From: a virus
Reading direction: 5' to 3' (one strand)
Virus record (IMG/VR): IMGVR_UViG_3300025087_000002
Coordinates: 1-64,000 of that record
DNA: 64,000 bases
The translations under genes and the position numbers were made by a program. The notes beneath the pieces were generated by a model. That model did no database searches. It saw only the letters and a list, made by a program, of their open reading frames with translations, and had not been told where the DNA came from. Within the stretch, counting starts at the first letter, position 1; each line of letters begins with the position of its first letter. This document shows positions 1 through 7,982 of this stretch, one piece after another.

Positions 1-369
1 AATGGTTATGCTTTGAAATATGTTGAACATCAAACTCCCGAATTATGTTTAGCTGCTGTTAATCAATATGGTTATGCTTTACAATTTGTTAAGCATCAAA
101 CAGAAGAAATATGTTTAGCTGCTGTTAAACAAAATGGTTATGCTTTGAAATATGTTAAACATCAGACAGAAGAAATATATTTAGCTGCTGTTAAAGAGAA
201 TGGTATGGCTTTACAATTTGTTAAACATCAAACAGAAGAAATATGTTTAGCTGCTGTTAAGGAAAATAGTTATGCTTTACGTTTGGTTAAACCAGAGATT
301 AAAACAGAAGAATTCTTATTACGTTGTTTAGAAAATAATATAGCTTGTATAAAATATATAGAAGTATAA
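1..369 (+). CDS. DUF4116-type repeat protein (5' partial)
   Basis: The reading frame is open from base 1, so the true start lies left of the window; the first start-like codon (TTG at 13) is internal to a repeat. The protein is built of about four 22-residue repeats with the pattern YVKHQTEEICLAAVKENGYA, which matches the DUF4116 repeat type found in phage and parasite proteins. A non-repeat C-terminal tail of about 35 residues follows. Function is unknown. The last part is almost identical in DNA to the gene at 13745-14089, so the two are recent paralogues. The next gene starts one base after the stop. Confidence 0.8.
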   Translation, partial: NGYALKYVEHQTPELCLAAVNQYGYALQFVKHQTEEICLAAVKQNGYALKYVKHQTEEIYLAAVKENGMALQFVKHQTEEICLAAVKENSYALRLVKPEIKTEEFLLRCLENNIACIKYIEV

Positions 370-370
370 T

Positions 371-829
371 ATGAAAAATAAGAGAAAACTTAGACTTCTT
401 CTTAAATGGTTAGGTCCACTTAAACCTAGAATAGTATTCAAACCACTCAAAGGTATTTCTGGTTATATAAATGATACTTCAACTGTTATATATGTTAATA
501 ATAAAAAAGAAAGTTCTTCTTGGATTCTAACAACAATAATACATGAGTATATACATTTTCTAGCTAGTTTATATAACATAAAAGGGTATAAGTTTGAAGG
601 TAATTATATAGAAATTGCAAATCTAAATGATATGTTTAAAGTTGTAGATTTGATTAAATCTGATTTATTAATTGAAACACATACAGAATTATTAACTTTA
701 CTAATTTACATAGAATTTTGTAGACAACATGATATTGTTTGTGATAATATTAATTTTAGTAATTATTTAGATGCTAATGAAGATGATTTAATAGAGGATA
801 CATTTAAAAGAATTTATAAGGAAAAATAA
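371..829 (+). CDS. Putative HExxH zinc metalloprotease-like protein
   Basis: This 152-residue protein contains IIHEYIHFLASL at about residues 56-67, a zincin-type HExxH motif in a hydrophobic helix context, as in SprT/ImmA-like metalloproteases. A third zinc ligand is not obvious; the acidic stretch around residues 95-105 (ETHTELL) could supply one. The N-terminus is basic. It sits tightly between the DUF4116 gene and a small membrane protein, sharing an ATGG junction with the latter, so it is cotranscribed. The protease assignment rests on the motif only. Confidence 0.55.
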   Translation: MKNKRKLRLLLKWLGPLKPRIVFKPLKGISGYINDTSTVIYVNNKKESSSWILTTIIHEYIHFLASLYNIKGYKFEGNYIEIANLNDMFKVVDLIKSDLLIETHTELLTLLIYIEFCRQHDIVCDNINFSNYLDANEDDLIEDTFKRIYKEK

Positions 830-1101
830 TGGAAAATGTAGTATATACTATTCTTATGTTAATAATTTTATGTTTATTTATGTTAGTGATTGTACCACAG
901 GAATATAGTCTTACATTTGTCTCACTTATTGTTATACAATTTATAATGATGATTTATATTATGATATTCTTTCCTGCACAAAATGATGACTTTTGTGTAA
1001 TAAATGTTGATGGTAAAGAAAAATTAATGTTATATAAACATATAATAGAAGATAAAACAATACATGATAAAGATAATATTTTATATTTAAAGATTAAATA
1101 A
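829..1101 (+). CDS. Small membrane protein
   Basis: This is a 90-residue protein with two closely spaced hydrophobic segments (about residues 5-23 and 27-48), predicted to form a membrane hairpin, followed by a charged C-terminal domain. No family is recognised. It overlaps the previous stop by one base, which implies translational coupling. Confidence 0.6.
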   Translation: MENVVYTILMLIILCLFMLVIVPQEYSLTFVSLIVIQFIMMIYIMIFFPAQNDDFCVINVDGKEKLMLYKHIIEDKTIHDKDNILYLKIK

Positions 1102-1111
1102 GGAGATATCT

Positions 1112-1489
1112 ATGTCTAGAAAATTAATTAATTTTTCAGAATTAAAAAATGTTACTTTTAATGCTATTGATAACACAGATGATATTATAACATTTTATTG
1201 TGATAATGGTGATAGATACGAAATGTATCATGAACAAGATTGTTGTGAAAAGGTATATATTGAAGATATAAATGGTAACTTAGATGATTTATTGAATTCT
1301 CCTATTCTTTTAGCTGAAGAAACAACTAACAATGAAAATCCAAAAAATACTTATGATGATTCGTTTACTTGGACTTTCTATAAATTAGCAACAATAAAGG
1401 GTTATGTTGACATTCGTTGGTACGGTGAATCAAATGGATATTATTCAGAAAGTGTTGAAGTGTATAAAATTAGTAAGGAGAAGGAATAA
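1112..1489 (+). CDS. Hypothetical protein (125 aa)
   Basis: This is an acidic, soluble 125-residue protein with Asp/Asn-rich N-terminal half and an aromatic C-terminal half. It has a clear AAGGAG ribosome binding site and an overlapping TAATG junction with the next gene. No family is recognised. Confidence 0.65.
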   Translation: MSRKLINFSELKNVTFNAIDNTDDIITFYCDNGDRYEMYHEQDCCEKVYIEDINGNLDDLLNSPILLAEETTNNENPKNTYDDSFTWTFYKLATIKGYVDIRWYGESNGYYSESVEVYKISKEKE

Positions 1490-1689
1490 TGAAAAATATT
1501 ATTAAAAAAATTCGATTATTAATTTTTAAAATAAAAATATGGTATAAACAACCAAGGTATTGTGACTATCCTGAAGCTGCTACTCCTCTTTTTGGATGTT
1601 GGGGATTATTATACAATAAAGATTTTCCAAAATGTTGTAAAGATTGTGAATTAAATAAAGATTTAAAAAAGGATGAATATGAAAGCTAG
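1489..1689 (+). CDS. Small cysteine-rich protein
   Basis: This is a 66-residue protein with a basic hydrophobic N-terminus and five cysteines, including FGCWG and a CCKDC cluster near the C-terminus, so it may bind a metal. It is preceded by AAGGAGAAGGA and overlaps the upstream stop. No family is recognised. Confidence 0.55.
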   Translation: MKNIIKKIRLLIFKIKIWYKQPRYCDYPEAATPLFGCWGLLYNKDFPKCCKDCELNKDLKKDEYES

Positions 1690-1885
1690 AAATGGTGAAC
1701 ATTTTGATTACTATACTTGTGAAGATATAGAAAAAGAATTAACAAAAGAAGAATTAAAGCAATTTTCTAAGTGGATTAATGGACAAACTTGTGGTATAGT
1801 AGATAATCAATGTGTGTATTATAGTGAAGATGTTGAGAGATTTATAAGAATGGTTAGAAAAGGAATACCAACATATTTTGATTAA
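1679..1885 (+). CDS. Hypothetical protein (68 aa)
   Basis: The start at 1679 is preferred over the in-frame ATG at 1673 because the AAAAAGG ribosome binding site then has normal spacing. The protein is small and acidic with no recognisable domain. It overlaps the end of the cysteine-rich gene. Confidence 0.5.
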   Translation: MKARNGEHFDYYTCEDIEKELTKEELKQFSKWINGQTCGIVDNQCVYYSEDVERFIRMVRKGIPTYFD

Positions 1886-1898
1886 GAAAGGACAAAGA

Positions 1899-2162
1899 AT
1901 GAAAATAATACTAACTCCTATAGAAGAAGTAATATTAGAAAAATTATTAAAAGGTGAGATTGTTGGAAATTTAACATATACAATAAACGAGTCAATTATA
2001 GATAGATGTCTAAAAGAACATGGAAAATGTTTAGGTATAGGACATACTGATGTTGTAAAGTGGAAAGAGGTTACAGAAAGATGGGTTGCTTTAGAAGAAG
2101 GAAAACATGAAGAATTTACAATAAATGGTAAAAAAGTTATGTTTCATGCTGTAAGATGGTAG
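1899..2162 (+). CDS. Hypothetical protein (87 aa)
   Basis: The start at 1899 is chosen because AAAGGA lies seven bases upstream. An ATG at 1878 in the same frame lies inside the preceding gene without such a site. The N-terminus (MKIILTPIEEVILEKLL) looks like a short amphipathic helix. Family is unknown. Confidence 0.5.
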   Translation: MKIILTPIEEVILEKLLKGEIVGNLTYTINESIIDRCLKEHGKCLGIGHTDVVKWKEVTERWVALEEGKHEEFTINGKKVMFHAVRW

Positions 2163-2194
2163 GATATAAATTATTTTAACAAAGAGATAAACTT

Positions 2195-2461
2195 ATGGAA
2201 ACATTAGGAATGGTATTATTTGGTATTGTCTTAATATGGTTAATTAGTATAGAATTTAGAATGGGTAATAATGAATTATTTGACAAATGGTTAAACAGTT
2301 CTATGTTTGAAGATCGATATGTATCTAAGTCTAATTTATTAGATTATATTTTAAGAAAAAATATAGTTGACTATCAAAAAGATTCGTGTAAAGATAGTAT
2401 AAAAGATTATAGCGAAAGAATACAAAATCTAGAGGAAACTATTAAAAAATTGGAAGAATAA
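2195..2461 (+). CDS. Membrane-anchored coiled-coil protein (88 aa)
   Basis: One N-terminal transmembrane segment (about residues 3-21) is followed by a short charged region and a C-terminal coiled coil (about residues 62-88). No family is recognised. A membrane-anchored regulator or superinfection factor is possible, but nothing in the sequence decides it. Confidence 0.5.
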   Translation: METLGMVLFGIVLIWLISIEFRMGNNELFDKWLNSSMFEDRYVSKSNLLDYILRKNIVDYQKDSCKDSIKDYSERIQNLEETIKKLEE

Positions 2462-2476
2462 TCAATAAGGATTTAT

Positions 2477-2920
2477 ATGCAAATATTTGCTACATATAAC
2501 TGTCCTATTAAATCTGCAAAATATCTAGATAACAAACGCGTTATTAAACAAGTTTTAGAATCAGCTCAATTACTTTCAAATGCAATACATTTAAATAATG
2601 GTGTTGGACCTTACAAATTAACCCACAGACACCATCCATTAACTATATCAGTAAAATCATCTAGAAGTAACTATAAATGGTTACTAGAGCATTTCTATGC
2701 TTTATGTAAGGAGTATACTAGAAGGTTTAACAAAGTACATAAATGTCGCTATTTGAGTACTTATTTTGAGACTAACGTAAACCTAATACCAGACAATGAA
2801 TTATATTTTGTTAACTGTACAGATTTTAAGGATATACAAGATGTACATTTAGCATACCGAATTTGCTTGAGAAAAAAATGGAAGAATGATATAATAAAAC
2901 CTAGATGGAGGAAAAAATGA
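2477..2920 (+). CDS. Pyrimidine-dimer DNA glycosylase-like phage protein
   Basis: The 147-residue protein resembles phage proteins usually annotated as pyrimidine dimer DNA glycosylase/endonuclease V-like (PF03013 type). Visible features are an N-terminal block with LDNKRVIKQVLESAQLL, then YKLTHRHHPLTISVKSSRSNYKWL, a His/Arg-rich core typical of that group (shown here in two parts: YKLTHRHHPL and SRSNYKWLLEH). If active it would excise damaged bases. Catalytic residues cannot be assigned with certainty, and several annotations of this family are by similarity only. Confidence 0.5.
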   Translation: MQIFATYNCPIKSAKYLDNKRVIKQVLESAQLLSNAIHLNNGVGPYKLTHRHHPLTISVKSSRSNYKWLLEHFYALCKEYTRRFNKVHKCRYLSTYFETNVNLIPDNELYFVNCTDFKDIQDVHLAYRICLRKKWKNDIIKPRWRKK

Positions 2921-3276
2921 GTTCAGGACTAAGTTGGGCATATGAACAGATAAAAGAAGAGGAAAGAAGTAATAAATTAACAGAAAAACAAAGACAAAAA
3001 GAAGCCGATGAAGAAAAAAAGAAGTGGTTAAGAACACAGGAAGTATTTGACCTTCAAAATGAACATAAAAATAGTGATGAATATAGAGAATCTTTAAAAC
3101 TTATTGAAGAGAAAAATTTAATTTTAACTATATTACAAGAAGATTATAATTTAAAAGTAAAAGAAATAAATAACAAATATTGGAAAAATATTGAAAATTT
3201 ACAAAACATAGCTAAAAATAAAAACAAAGAAGAGTATGAGAGAAAATTAGAGTTAATAAATAAAAAATATAAATAA
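2917..3276 (+). CDS. Coiled-coil hypothetical protein
   Basis: The start at 2917 forms an ATGA overlap with the previous stop and has GGAGG upstream. The in-frame ATG at 2905 would lie in front of that site. The 119-residue protein is almost entirely charged helix, rich in Lys and Glu, and predicted to be a coiled coil. No family is recognised. Confidence 0.55.
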   Translation: MSSGLSWAYEQIKEEERSNKLTEKQRQKEADEEKKKWLRTQEVFDLQNEHKNSDEYRESLKLIEEKNLILTILQEDYNLKVKEINNKYWKNIENLQNIAKNKNKEEYERKLELINKKYK

Positions 3277-3295
3277 TCCATAGATGGAGGAAAAA

Positions 3296-3532
3296 ATGAA
3301 AAATTATAAAAAAGGAACAAAATTAAAGTTTGATAAAACAGGCTTAGAATTAAATGGTGGATATAATGCTAATTCTACATGTGAATTTATTTTTATAAAA
3401 AGTAGAATAGGAAGAATATATAATGTGGATTTTATGGATAAATATGGAAATGTTATACATTCAGATACAGAAGAAGATATTAAAGATTTAGAATTTGTAA
3501 CAACTCCTATACAATACTTTCCTTGGGGGTAA
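3296..3532 (+). CDS. Hypothetical protein (78 aa)
   Basis: The start at 3296 follows a GATGGAGGAAAAA ribosome binding site, the same upstream string as the preceding gene, which indicates a local duplication of the translation start region. The protein is beta-rich in appearance (KKGTKLKFDKTGLELNGGY) and may be a small SH3-like fold. Unknown function. Confidence 0.5.
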   Translation: MKNYKKGTKLKFDKTGLELNGGYNANSTCEFIFIKSRIGRIYNVDFMDKYGNVIHSDTEEDIKDLEFVTTPIQYFPWG

Positions 3533-3534
3533 AT

Positions 3535-3714
3535 ATGATTGTTTCTTGTTGGATTTTATATTTTAATTTAATGTCATTATTACCTTTTAATGATTATACT
3601 ATGTTAACAAAAATGTATATTATGAATAAAGATGAAAAAATAATTGTTACTGAAATATTATTTCTATATCAATCTAATTATGTAATAGAAAGTAAAGATA
3701 TGTTTTGTTATTGA
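3535..3714 (+). CDS. Small hydrophobic protein (59 aa)
   Basis: Start 3535 is chosen because GGGGG lies just upstream. The N-terminal third is hydrophobic (IVSCWILYFNLMSLLPF), which could be a membrane or signal segment. No family is recognised. Confidence 0.4.
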   Translation: MIVSCWILYFNLMSLLPFNDYTMLTKMYIMNKDEKIIVTEILFLYQSNYVIESKDMFCY

Positions 3715-3745
3715 TAAGTACATTAAATTATAATTAGGGGTATTT

Positions 3746-3973
3746 ATGGGTAAAGATGGATGTGGAGGAGCTGTAGGAACTGAAGTTAGATATCAGAAAA
3801 TAGATATTGTATATATAGTTTTATATGATGGATATCTTGTTGAAGTATTTAGCACAAAAGAATTAGCTAATCAATTTATAAATTATTTAGTAAATGAAGA
3901 TTATGAATATAAATCTTATCATAAAGATGGTTTTGATATAGTGGAAAAATATATAAGGGAGGATTTACCATGA
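3746..3973 (+). CDS. Hypothetical protein (75 aa)
   Basis: A Gly-rich N-terminus (GKDGCGGAVG) precedes a region with VYIVLYDGYLVEVFSTKELA. Similar small proteins with a beta strand followed by a helix beginning STKE or TFEEA recur in the window (4239, 10787 and 12378). It ends with an ATGA overlap into the next gene. Confidence 0.5.
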   Translation: MGKDGCGGAVGTEVRYQKIDIVYIVLYDGYLVEVFSTKELANQFINYLVNEDYEYKSYHKDGFDIVEKYIREDLP

Positions 3974-4242
3974 AAGTAACTCTTAAAGATAGATTTGGAT
4001 TCACTAAAATTTATAAAGATAAATATATCAAACATGTTATTAAAAAAGGAAATTTATTAACATATGAGATAAGATATCCTTATATTGATAAAGATTCTAT
4101 ATTGGAATCAAATGAAGTATTTATTAGACCATATTCCATTTTAGAATCAAATGAAAATTATAAGGTCTTAATTTTTGTTTGGGATAGAATAAGTAATTTA
4201 GAAGATAAAAAGATAACTTTTATAGAAAAGGATTTACTATGA
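3970..4242 (+). CDS. Hypothetical protein (90 aa)
   Basis: The protein contains two copies of the segment SILESNE (about residues 41 and 56), a short internal duplication. It overlaps both neighbours by four bases (ATGA). No family is recognised. Confidence 0.5.
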   Translation: MKVTLKDRFGFTKIYKDKYIKHVIKKGNLLTYEIRYPYIDKDSILESNEVFIRPYSILESNENYKVLIFVWDRISNLEDKKITFIEKDLL

Positions 4243-4415
4243 AATATTTTGTGGCATACAACGCTAGTCCTGGTAATCTTTTAGCAAATTACGAAGGACA
4301 TCTATCTGTAGAATTTAGTTCTTTTGAAGAAGCATATGAGTTTGCTATAAAAACTAAAGGAATTATTTATAAAGGAATTGCTATTGTAGATAAATCTATA
4401 GAAATAAAGGAATAA
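4239..4415 (+). CDS. Small hypothetical protein (58 aa)
   Basis: The gene begins with an ATGA overlap at 4239 and encodes MKYFVAYNASPGNLLANYEG and so on, ending in SIEIKE. It shares the strand-then-SFEEAYEFA-helix plan with the 51-residue protein at 10787. The ribosome binding site AAAAGGA lies in the preceding gene. Confidence 0.5.
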   Translation: MKYFVAYNASPGNLLANYEGHLSVEFSSFEEAYEFAIKTKGIIYKGIAIVDKSIEIKE

Positions 4416-4416
4416 C

Positions 4417-4539
4417 ATGAAAACAACAAAAGAAATTAAAAATTTAGAATTAAAAAAGGAAAAATTAAATGGGTATAATATATTTTATAATGGTTTTATT
4501 TTAAAATATAAAATTGGTTATAAACAAAACTTGGTTTAA
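4417..4539 (+). CDS. Small basic hypothetical protein (40 aa)
   Basis: A short ORF begins one base after the previous stop, with AAAGGAA as ribosome binding site. The N-terminal half is a Lys/Glu helix. It is supported by tight operonic spacing only. Confidence 0.35.
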   Translation: MKTTKEIKNLELKKEKLNGYNIFYNGFILKYKIGYKQNLV

Positions 4540-4551
4540 TATGGTGAAGTA

Positions 4552-4677
4552 ATGATGTGTTATATTATACTTTTAGTAGTGGGTGTGTTTTTTATTAAAG
4601 TAATACACTATTACTTTTTTCATTATGAATATAAGATAGATAAAGTTAGAAAATATATAAAGAAAAGGAGTAGTTAA
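4552..4677 (+). CDS. Single-span membrane peptide (41 aa)
   Basis: The peptide has an N-terminal transmembrane segment (IILLVVGVFFIKVIHYYFF region) and a basic tail ending KRSS. Its stop overlaps the next start by one base, supporting expression. No family is recognised. Confidence 0.4.
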   Translation: MMCYIILLVVGVFFIKVIHYYFFHYEYKIDKVRKYIKKRSS

Positions 4678-4925
4678 TGAAAAATATTGTTAAAAAAATT
4701 ATATTAAAATCTTATATAAAATTTGCATATCATAATTTACATTGGTTATCTGGTAGTGATTCTTATATTAAAGTTTACATATATAAGTTTTTATTTAACT
4801 GTTTTAAAATTAAAAAACATATAGATTTTGAAAGATGGTGTGTTTGGTTTAATCCTAAAAAGATAAATAGATATTATAAAAAAACTATGAATATTAATTT
4901 AAAACTTACTAGTGACTTTATATAA
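4677..4925 (+). CDS. Hypothetical basic protein (82 aa)
   Basis: This is a Lys/Tyr-rich protein of 82 residues with AAAAGGAG upstream and a one-base overlap with the preceding peptide. It is the last gene before the polymerase promoter. No family is recognised. Confidence 0.5.
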   Translation: MKNIVKKIILKSYIKFAYHNLHWLSGSDSYIKVYIYKFLFNCFKIKKHIDFERWCVWFNPKKINRYYKKTMNINLKLTSDFI

Positions 4926-4934
4926 AAGGAATGC

Positions 4935-4963
4935 TTGATAATAATCCAAATTTAACATATAAT
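4935..4963 (+). promoter_or_regulatory. Sigma70-type promoter for DNA polymerase
   Basis: TTGATA at 4935-4940 and a perfect TATAAT at 4958-4963 are separated by 17 bases. The polymerase start codon lies about 28 bases beyond the expected transcription start. Confidence 0.65.
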
Positions 4964-4997
4964 GAAGCATATATAATAATCTTTAACAAAGGTTTAT

Positions 4998-6770
4998 ATG
5001 TTATACAAAATACTTAAAAGTGAATACCAAGACTTCCTAGACTATCTTAAAGACACTTCAATCAAATCATTTACAGAAAATTCAATACTTACGTTAGATA
5101 ATAACGAATACATATTTGAAGACATATCACAGTTTAATGAATTAAAGAATCCTAAAAAGAAAGATAACTCACAATTAAATGATACAACTATGTATAACAA
5201 GTGTCAATTAAATGACACAACTGATATAACTACGTCGATTGATAAAGATTTAATCTATGGTAAAGATCCAACTGAACGTATTGTTAATATATCTATCGAT
5301 GATAATTTGGTATATATCTATAGAGAATTAGAAGATGGTACAATAGATACTCAGGTTAAACAAGCTAACTACTGGATTATTGGTGCATCTAAGCCTGCTG
5401 GTAAGTATATTACTTTAGAAGGAAGTCAACCATATAAATACTTAAAAGAATATTCAGACTATGAAGATTATAAAGTAGCTAGAATTAACTGTTATAAGAA
5501 GAAGTCTGATGTATATTCTATATCTAATTTAGTTGAAAGTTACATGGTTAGAAATGGTTATACATATTTTAAGGGAATGAAGATTAGTGAAGTTTCTGTA
5601 CTTTCGTTTGATATTGAAACTACAGGATTAGATCCAAAGCTTGATGATGCTAGAGTGTTACTGATTTCCAATACTTATAGGAATAACAAAGGTGTGATAA
5701 CTAGGAAGTTGTTTAGTTTAGATGACTATGAGAATGATGCTGAGATGATCGAGGATTGGTGTTCTTGGGTGAGGAAAATGAATGCTAGTATATTACTAGG
5801 TCACAATATTTTTTCTTTTGACCTACCTTATTTAAACCATCGTGGAGGAGGGTTAGAACTAGGAAGAGATGATAGTTACTTAACTTTCGAAGAAAGACCA
5901 TCGAATCTAAGAGTTGATGGTAGTCAACAGTATACTTATTTTAAGGTACATATACAAGGAAGGGAATTGCTGGATACTTGGTTTTTATCGATAAAGTATG
6001 ATATACAACGAAAGTATCCTAATTATAAACTAAAAGATATTATAGAATTTGAAGGATTAACACAAAAAGACAGACAGTTTTATGATGCTAGTAAAATAAA
6101 AGATAATTGGCATCTTCCAGAAGAAAGAGTTAAGATTAAGGCGTACTGTATAAGTGATAGTGACGATAGTTTAAAATTGTTCGATTTAATGGGACCATCT
6201 TTTTTTTACTTTACAATTCACTGTCCTAAACCTTTTCAATTAATGTTGGAAAGCGCCTCTGGATCACAAATCAATAGTATGATGGTTAGAAGTTATTTAC
6301 AAATTAATAAATCATTACCAAAAACCACAGAACTATCCCCAGTACAAGGTGCCATAAGTTTCGGACTGCCTAAATTTAGATGCAACGTGTTAAAATTAGA
6401 TTTTTCTGGGCTTTACCCCTCAATAATACGAACTTGGCAATTATATGATCCAATAAAAGATCCAAATAGAAATTTCCTAAAGTTAACCGATTATTTTGCT
6501 GAAGAAAGATTAAAACATAAGAAAATAGCAAAAGATACTGATGATAAATACTATAAAGATTTGGAACAAATGGAAAAACAGACAGCAAATTCAATGTATG
6601 GTATGTTGAATTGTCAAGGATTATTATTCAATAATAGTTTAATCGCTGGTGAAATAACAAGAAATGCTAGAGAATTATTAAATAAAATAACACTATTTTT
6701 TACATCAATTGATATAAATAAATGGAAGGAAAAATTAGATACTGAATCCGAAGAAGTTGAAAATGAGTAG
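4998..6770 (+). CDS. Family B DNA polymerase, N-terminal piece (exonuclease, motifs A and B)
   Basis: This replicative polymerase fragment has 590 residues. The 3'-5' exonuclease starts with SFDIETTG at about residue 203 (catalytic D205 and E207), followed by further exonuclease blocks including LLGHNIFSFDLPYL. Polymerase motif A, LDFSGLYPSII, is near residue 467, and motif B, KQTANSMYGML, is near residue 526. The IAGEITRNARELL helix follows. The ORF then stops at TAG before the catalytic DTDS motif C, which is encoded by the next gene in the -1 frame. The two pieces would have to associate, or be joined by frameshifting, to give an active enzyme. Together they make about 830 residues, normal for phage family B enzymes. 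Confidence 0.92.
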   Translation: MLYKILKSEYQDFLDYLKDTSIKSFTENSILTLDNNEYIFEDISQFNELKNPKKKDNSQLNDTTMYNKCQLNDTTDITTSIDKDLIYGKDPTERIVNISIDDNLVYIYRELEDGTIDTQVKQANYWIIGASKPAGKYITLEGSQPYKYLKEYSDYEDYKVARINCYKKKSDVYSISNLVESYMVRNGYTYFKGMKISEVSVLSFDIETTGLDPKLDDARVLLISNTYRNNKGVITRKLFSLDDYENDAEMIEDWCSWVRKMNASILLGHNIFSFDLPYLNHRGGGLELGRDDSYLTFEERPSNLRVDGSQQYTYFKVHIQGRELLDTWFLSIKYDIQRKYPNYKLKDIIEFEGLTQKDRQFYDASKIKDNWHLPEERVKIKAYCISDSDDSLKLFDLMGPSFFYFTIHCPKPFQLMLESASGSQINSMMVRSYLQINKSLPKTTELSPVQGAISFGLPKFRCNVLKLDFSGLYPSIIRTWQLYDPIKDPNRNFLKLTDYFAEERLKHKKIAKDTDDKYYKDLEQMEKQTANSMYGMLNCQGLLFNNSLIAGEITRNARELLNKITLFFTSIDINKWKEKLDTESEEVENE

Positions 6771-6802
6771 GTATTAATAATCAAATATATGGTGGTATCA
6801 TT

Positions 6803-7516
6803 ATGATAAAAAAATATAATTTTGAATTAGTTAACTGTGATACTGATAGTATCAGTATTTGTAATTACGATCAAAGTAAAATAACAAAAGAAACCCAAAT
6901 ATTAATGTTAGAAGAAATTAATAAACTATTACCAGGAAAAGTTATATTAGATCACGATGGTTATTTTCCTAAATTCCTAGTTATTAGATCAAAAAACTAT
7001 GTGATGGTTAAAGAAGATGGTAAAATAAAATACAAAGGCAGCTCAATTTTAGACAAAAAAAGAGAGCTAAGTACCCGAAATCTCATGAATGAAATCATTT
7101 CTTCCATCTTAGAAAACGATATTAACTACGACTTAATCAATGCTATCTATGAAAAATACATAATAGAAGCCAACAACGTTACTGACATCAATCAATGGGC
7201 TGTTAAACGTACATACACCAAAGCAATCATGACTAGTGAAAGAACTAATGAATCTAAGGTGCGTGATGCTCTTAAAGATGAAACAATGTCTGAGGGTGAC
7301 AGGTTCTATATTTATACAAGTAAAGGTAATACTGTGAAACTAACAAAACATTGGGTTAAAGGTGACGAAGATTGCGAAAAGCTAACAAAACGCGTGTTTG
7401 ATACGTTAAACATTTTTAAAGAAATACTTGACATGTCTAAATTTACGAAGTATCATTTAAAGACTAAACGAAAAGAATTGGAGAAATTACTAAATGAAAA
7501 TGCAACAATTTTATAA
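6803..7516 (+). CDS. Family B DNA polymerase, C-terminal piece (motif C)
   Basis: This 237-residue fragment begins MIKKYNFELVNCDTDSIS. CDTDS at residues 12-16 is the family B motif C with both metal-binding aspartates. VIRSKNYVMVKEDGKIKYKG is the following K-x-Y-type block, and the rest is the thumb. The start at 6803 has only GGTGG as ribosome binding site. The same frame stays open back to 6767 and encodes VGINNQIYGGII directly upstream, which reads like continuous polymerase sequence. The split may therefore derive from a single-base indel in an intact gene. Confidence 0.88.
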   Translation: MIKKYNFELVNCDTDSISICNYDQSKITKETQILMLEEINKLLPGKVILDHDGYFPKFLVIRSKNYVMVKEDGKIKYKGSSILDKKRELSTRNLMNEIISSILENDINYDLINAIYEKYIIEANNVTDINQWAVKRTYTKAIMTSERTNESKVRDALKDETMSEGDRFYIYTSKGNTVKLTKHWVKGDEDCEKLTKRVFDTLNIFKEILDMSKFTKYHLKTKRKELEKLLNENATIL

Positions 7517-7670
7517 TATTATAGTAACAATATGCCTTATAATAGCAATATATACTATTTTAAATCTTAACAAAAGTTATATAGAATTAGCACAAAAATA
7601 TAATAATCTTTATATGTGCACATTTAATATTACGGAAATTGAACCTAAAGAATGGTGTGAAAATATTTAA
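7494..7670 (+). CDS. Small single-span membrane protein (58 aa)
   Basis: The gene overlaps the polymerase end by 23 bases and has TTGGAG upstream. It has an N-terminal transmembrane segment (about residues 7-23) and a C-terminal soluble part ending EPKEWCENI. No family is recognised; the layout of anchor plus short domain is typical of small phage membrane proteins. Confidence 0.45.
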   Translation: MKMQQFYNIIVTICLIIAIYTILNLNKSYIELAQKYNNLYMCTFNITEIEPKEWCENI

Positions 7671-7680
7671 TGGGGGTTAA

Positions 7681-7905
7681 ATGTTATTAAAATTTAAAAA
7701 TGTTAAAAATAAAACAATATTAATAGATTCTAAGGATACTTTTTTAAAAAGTTATAAAAATAAAGGATCATATTTTATTATTTCCTTAAAATTTAATAAA
7801 GAATGGAAAATAACGAGATATTTTTTTATAAAAATGTATAATTCCAAAATGAATACAGAATTTACTTCTATAAAACAAATATATTTAAATGATAATATTA
7901 AATAA
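7681..7905 (+). CDS. Hypothetical basic protein (74 aa)
   Basis: This is a Lys/Phe-rich small protein preceded by GGGGG. No recognised domain. It is followed by a 77-base gap without a clear promoter. Confidence 0.4.
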   Translation: MLLKFKNVKNKTILIDSKDTFLKSYKNKGSYFIISLKFNKEWKITRYFFIKMYNSKMNTEFTSIKQIYLNDNIK

Positions 7906-7982
7906 GTTTACAAAATACCATTTAATGAATAAATATTTCCGATGAAATAGAGTAATTATTTACGATAACTTAGAGAAAATAT

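Noticed and set aside
4934-5017. A 27-residue ORF from ATG 4931-4933 area reading into the polymerase start
   Set aside because: The ribosome binding site touches the ATG with no spacing, and the stretch holds the polymerase promoter.
6376-6594. Minus-strand ORF opposite polymerase motifs
   Set aside because: It is antisense to conserved polymerase motifs A and B and has no start signals.
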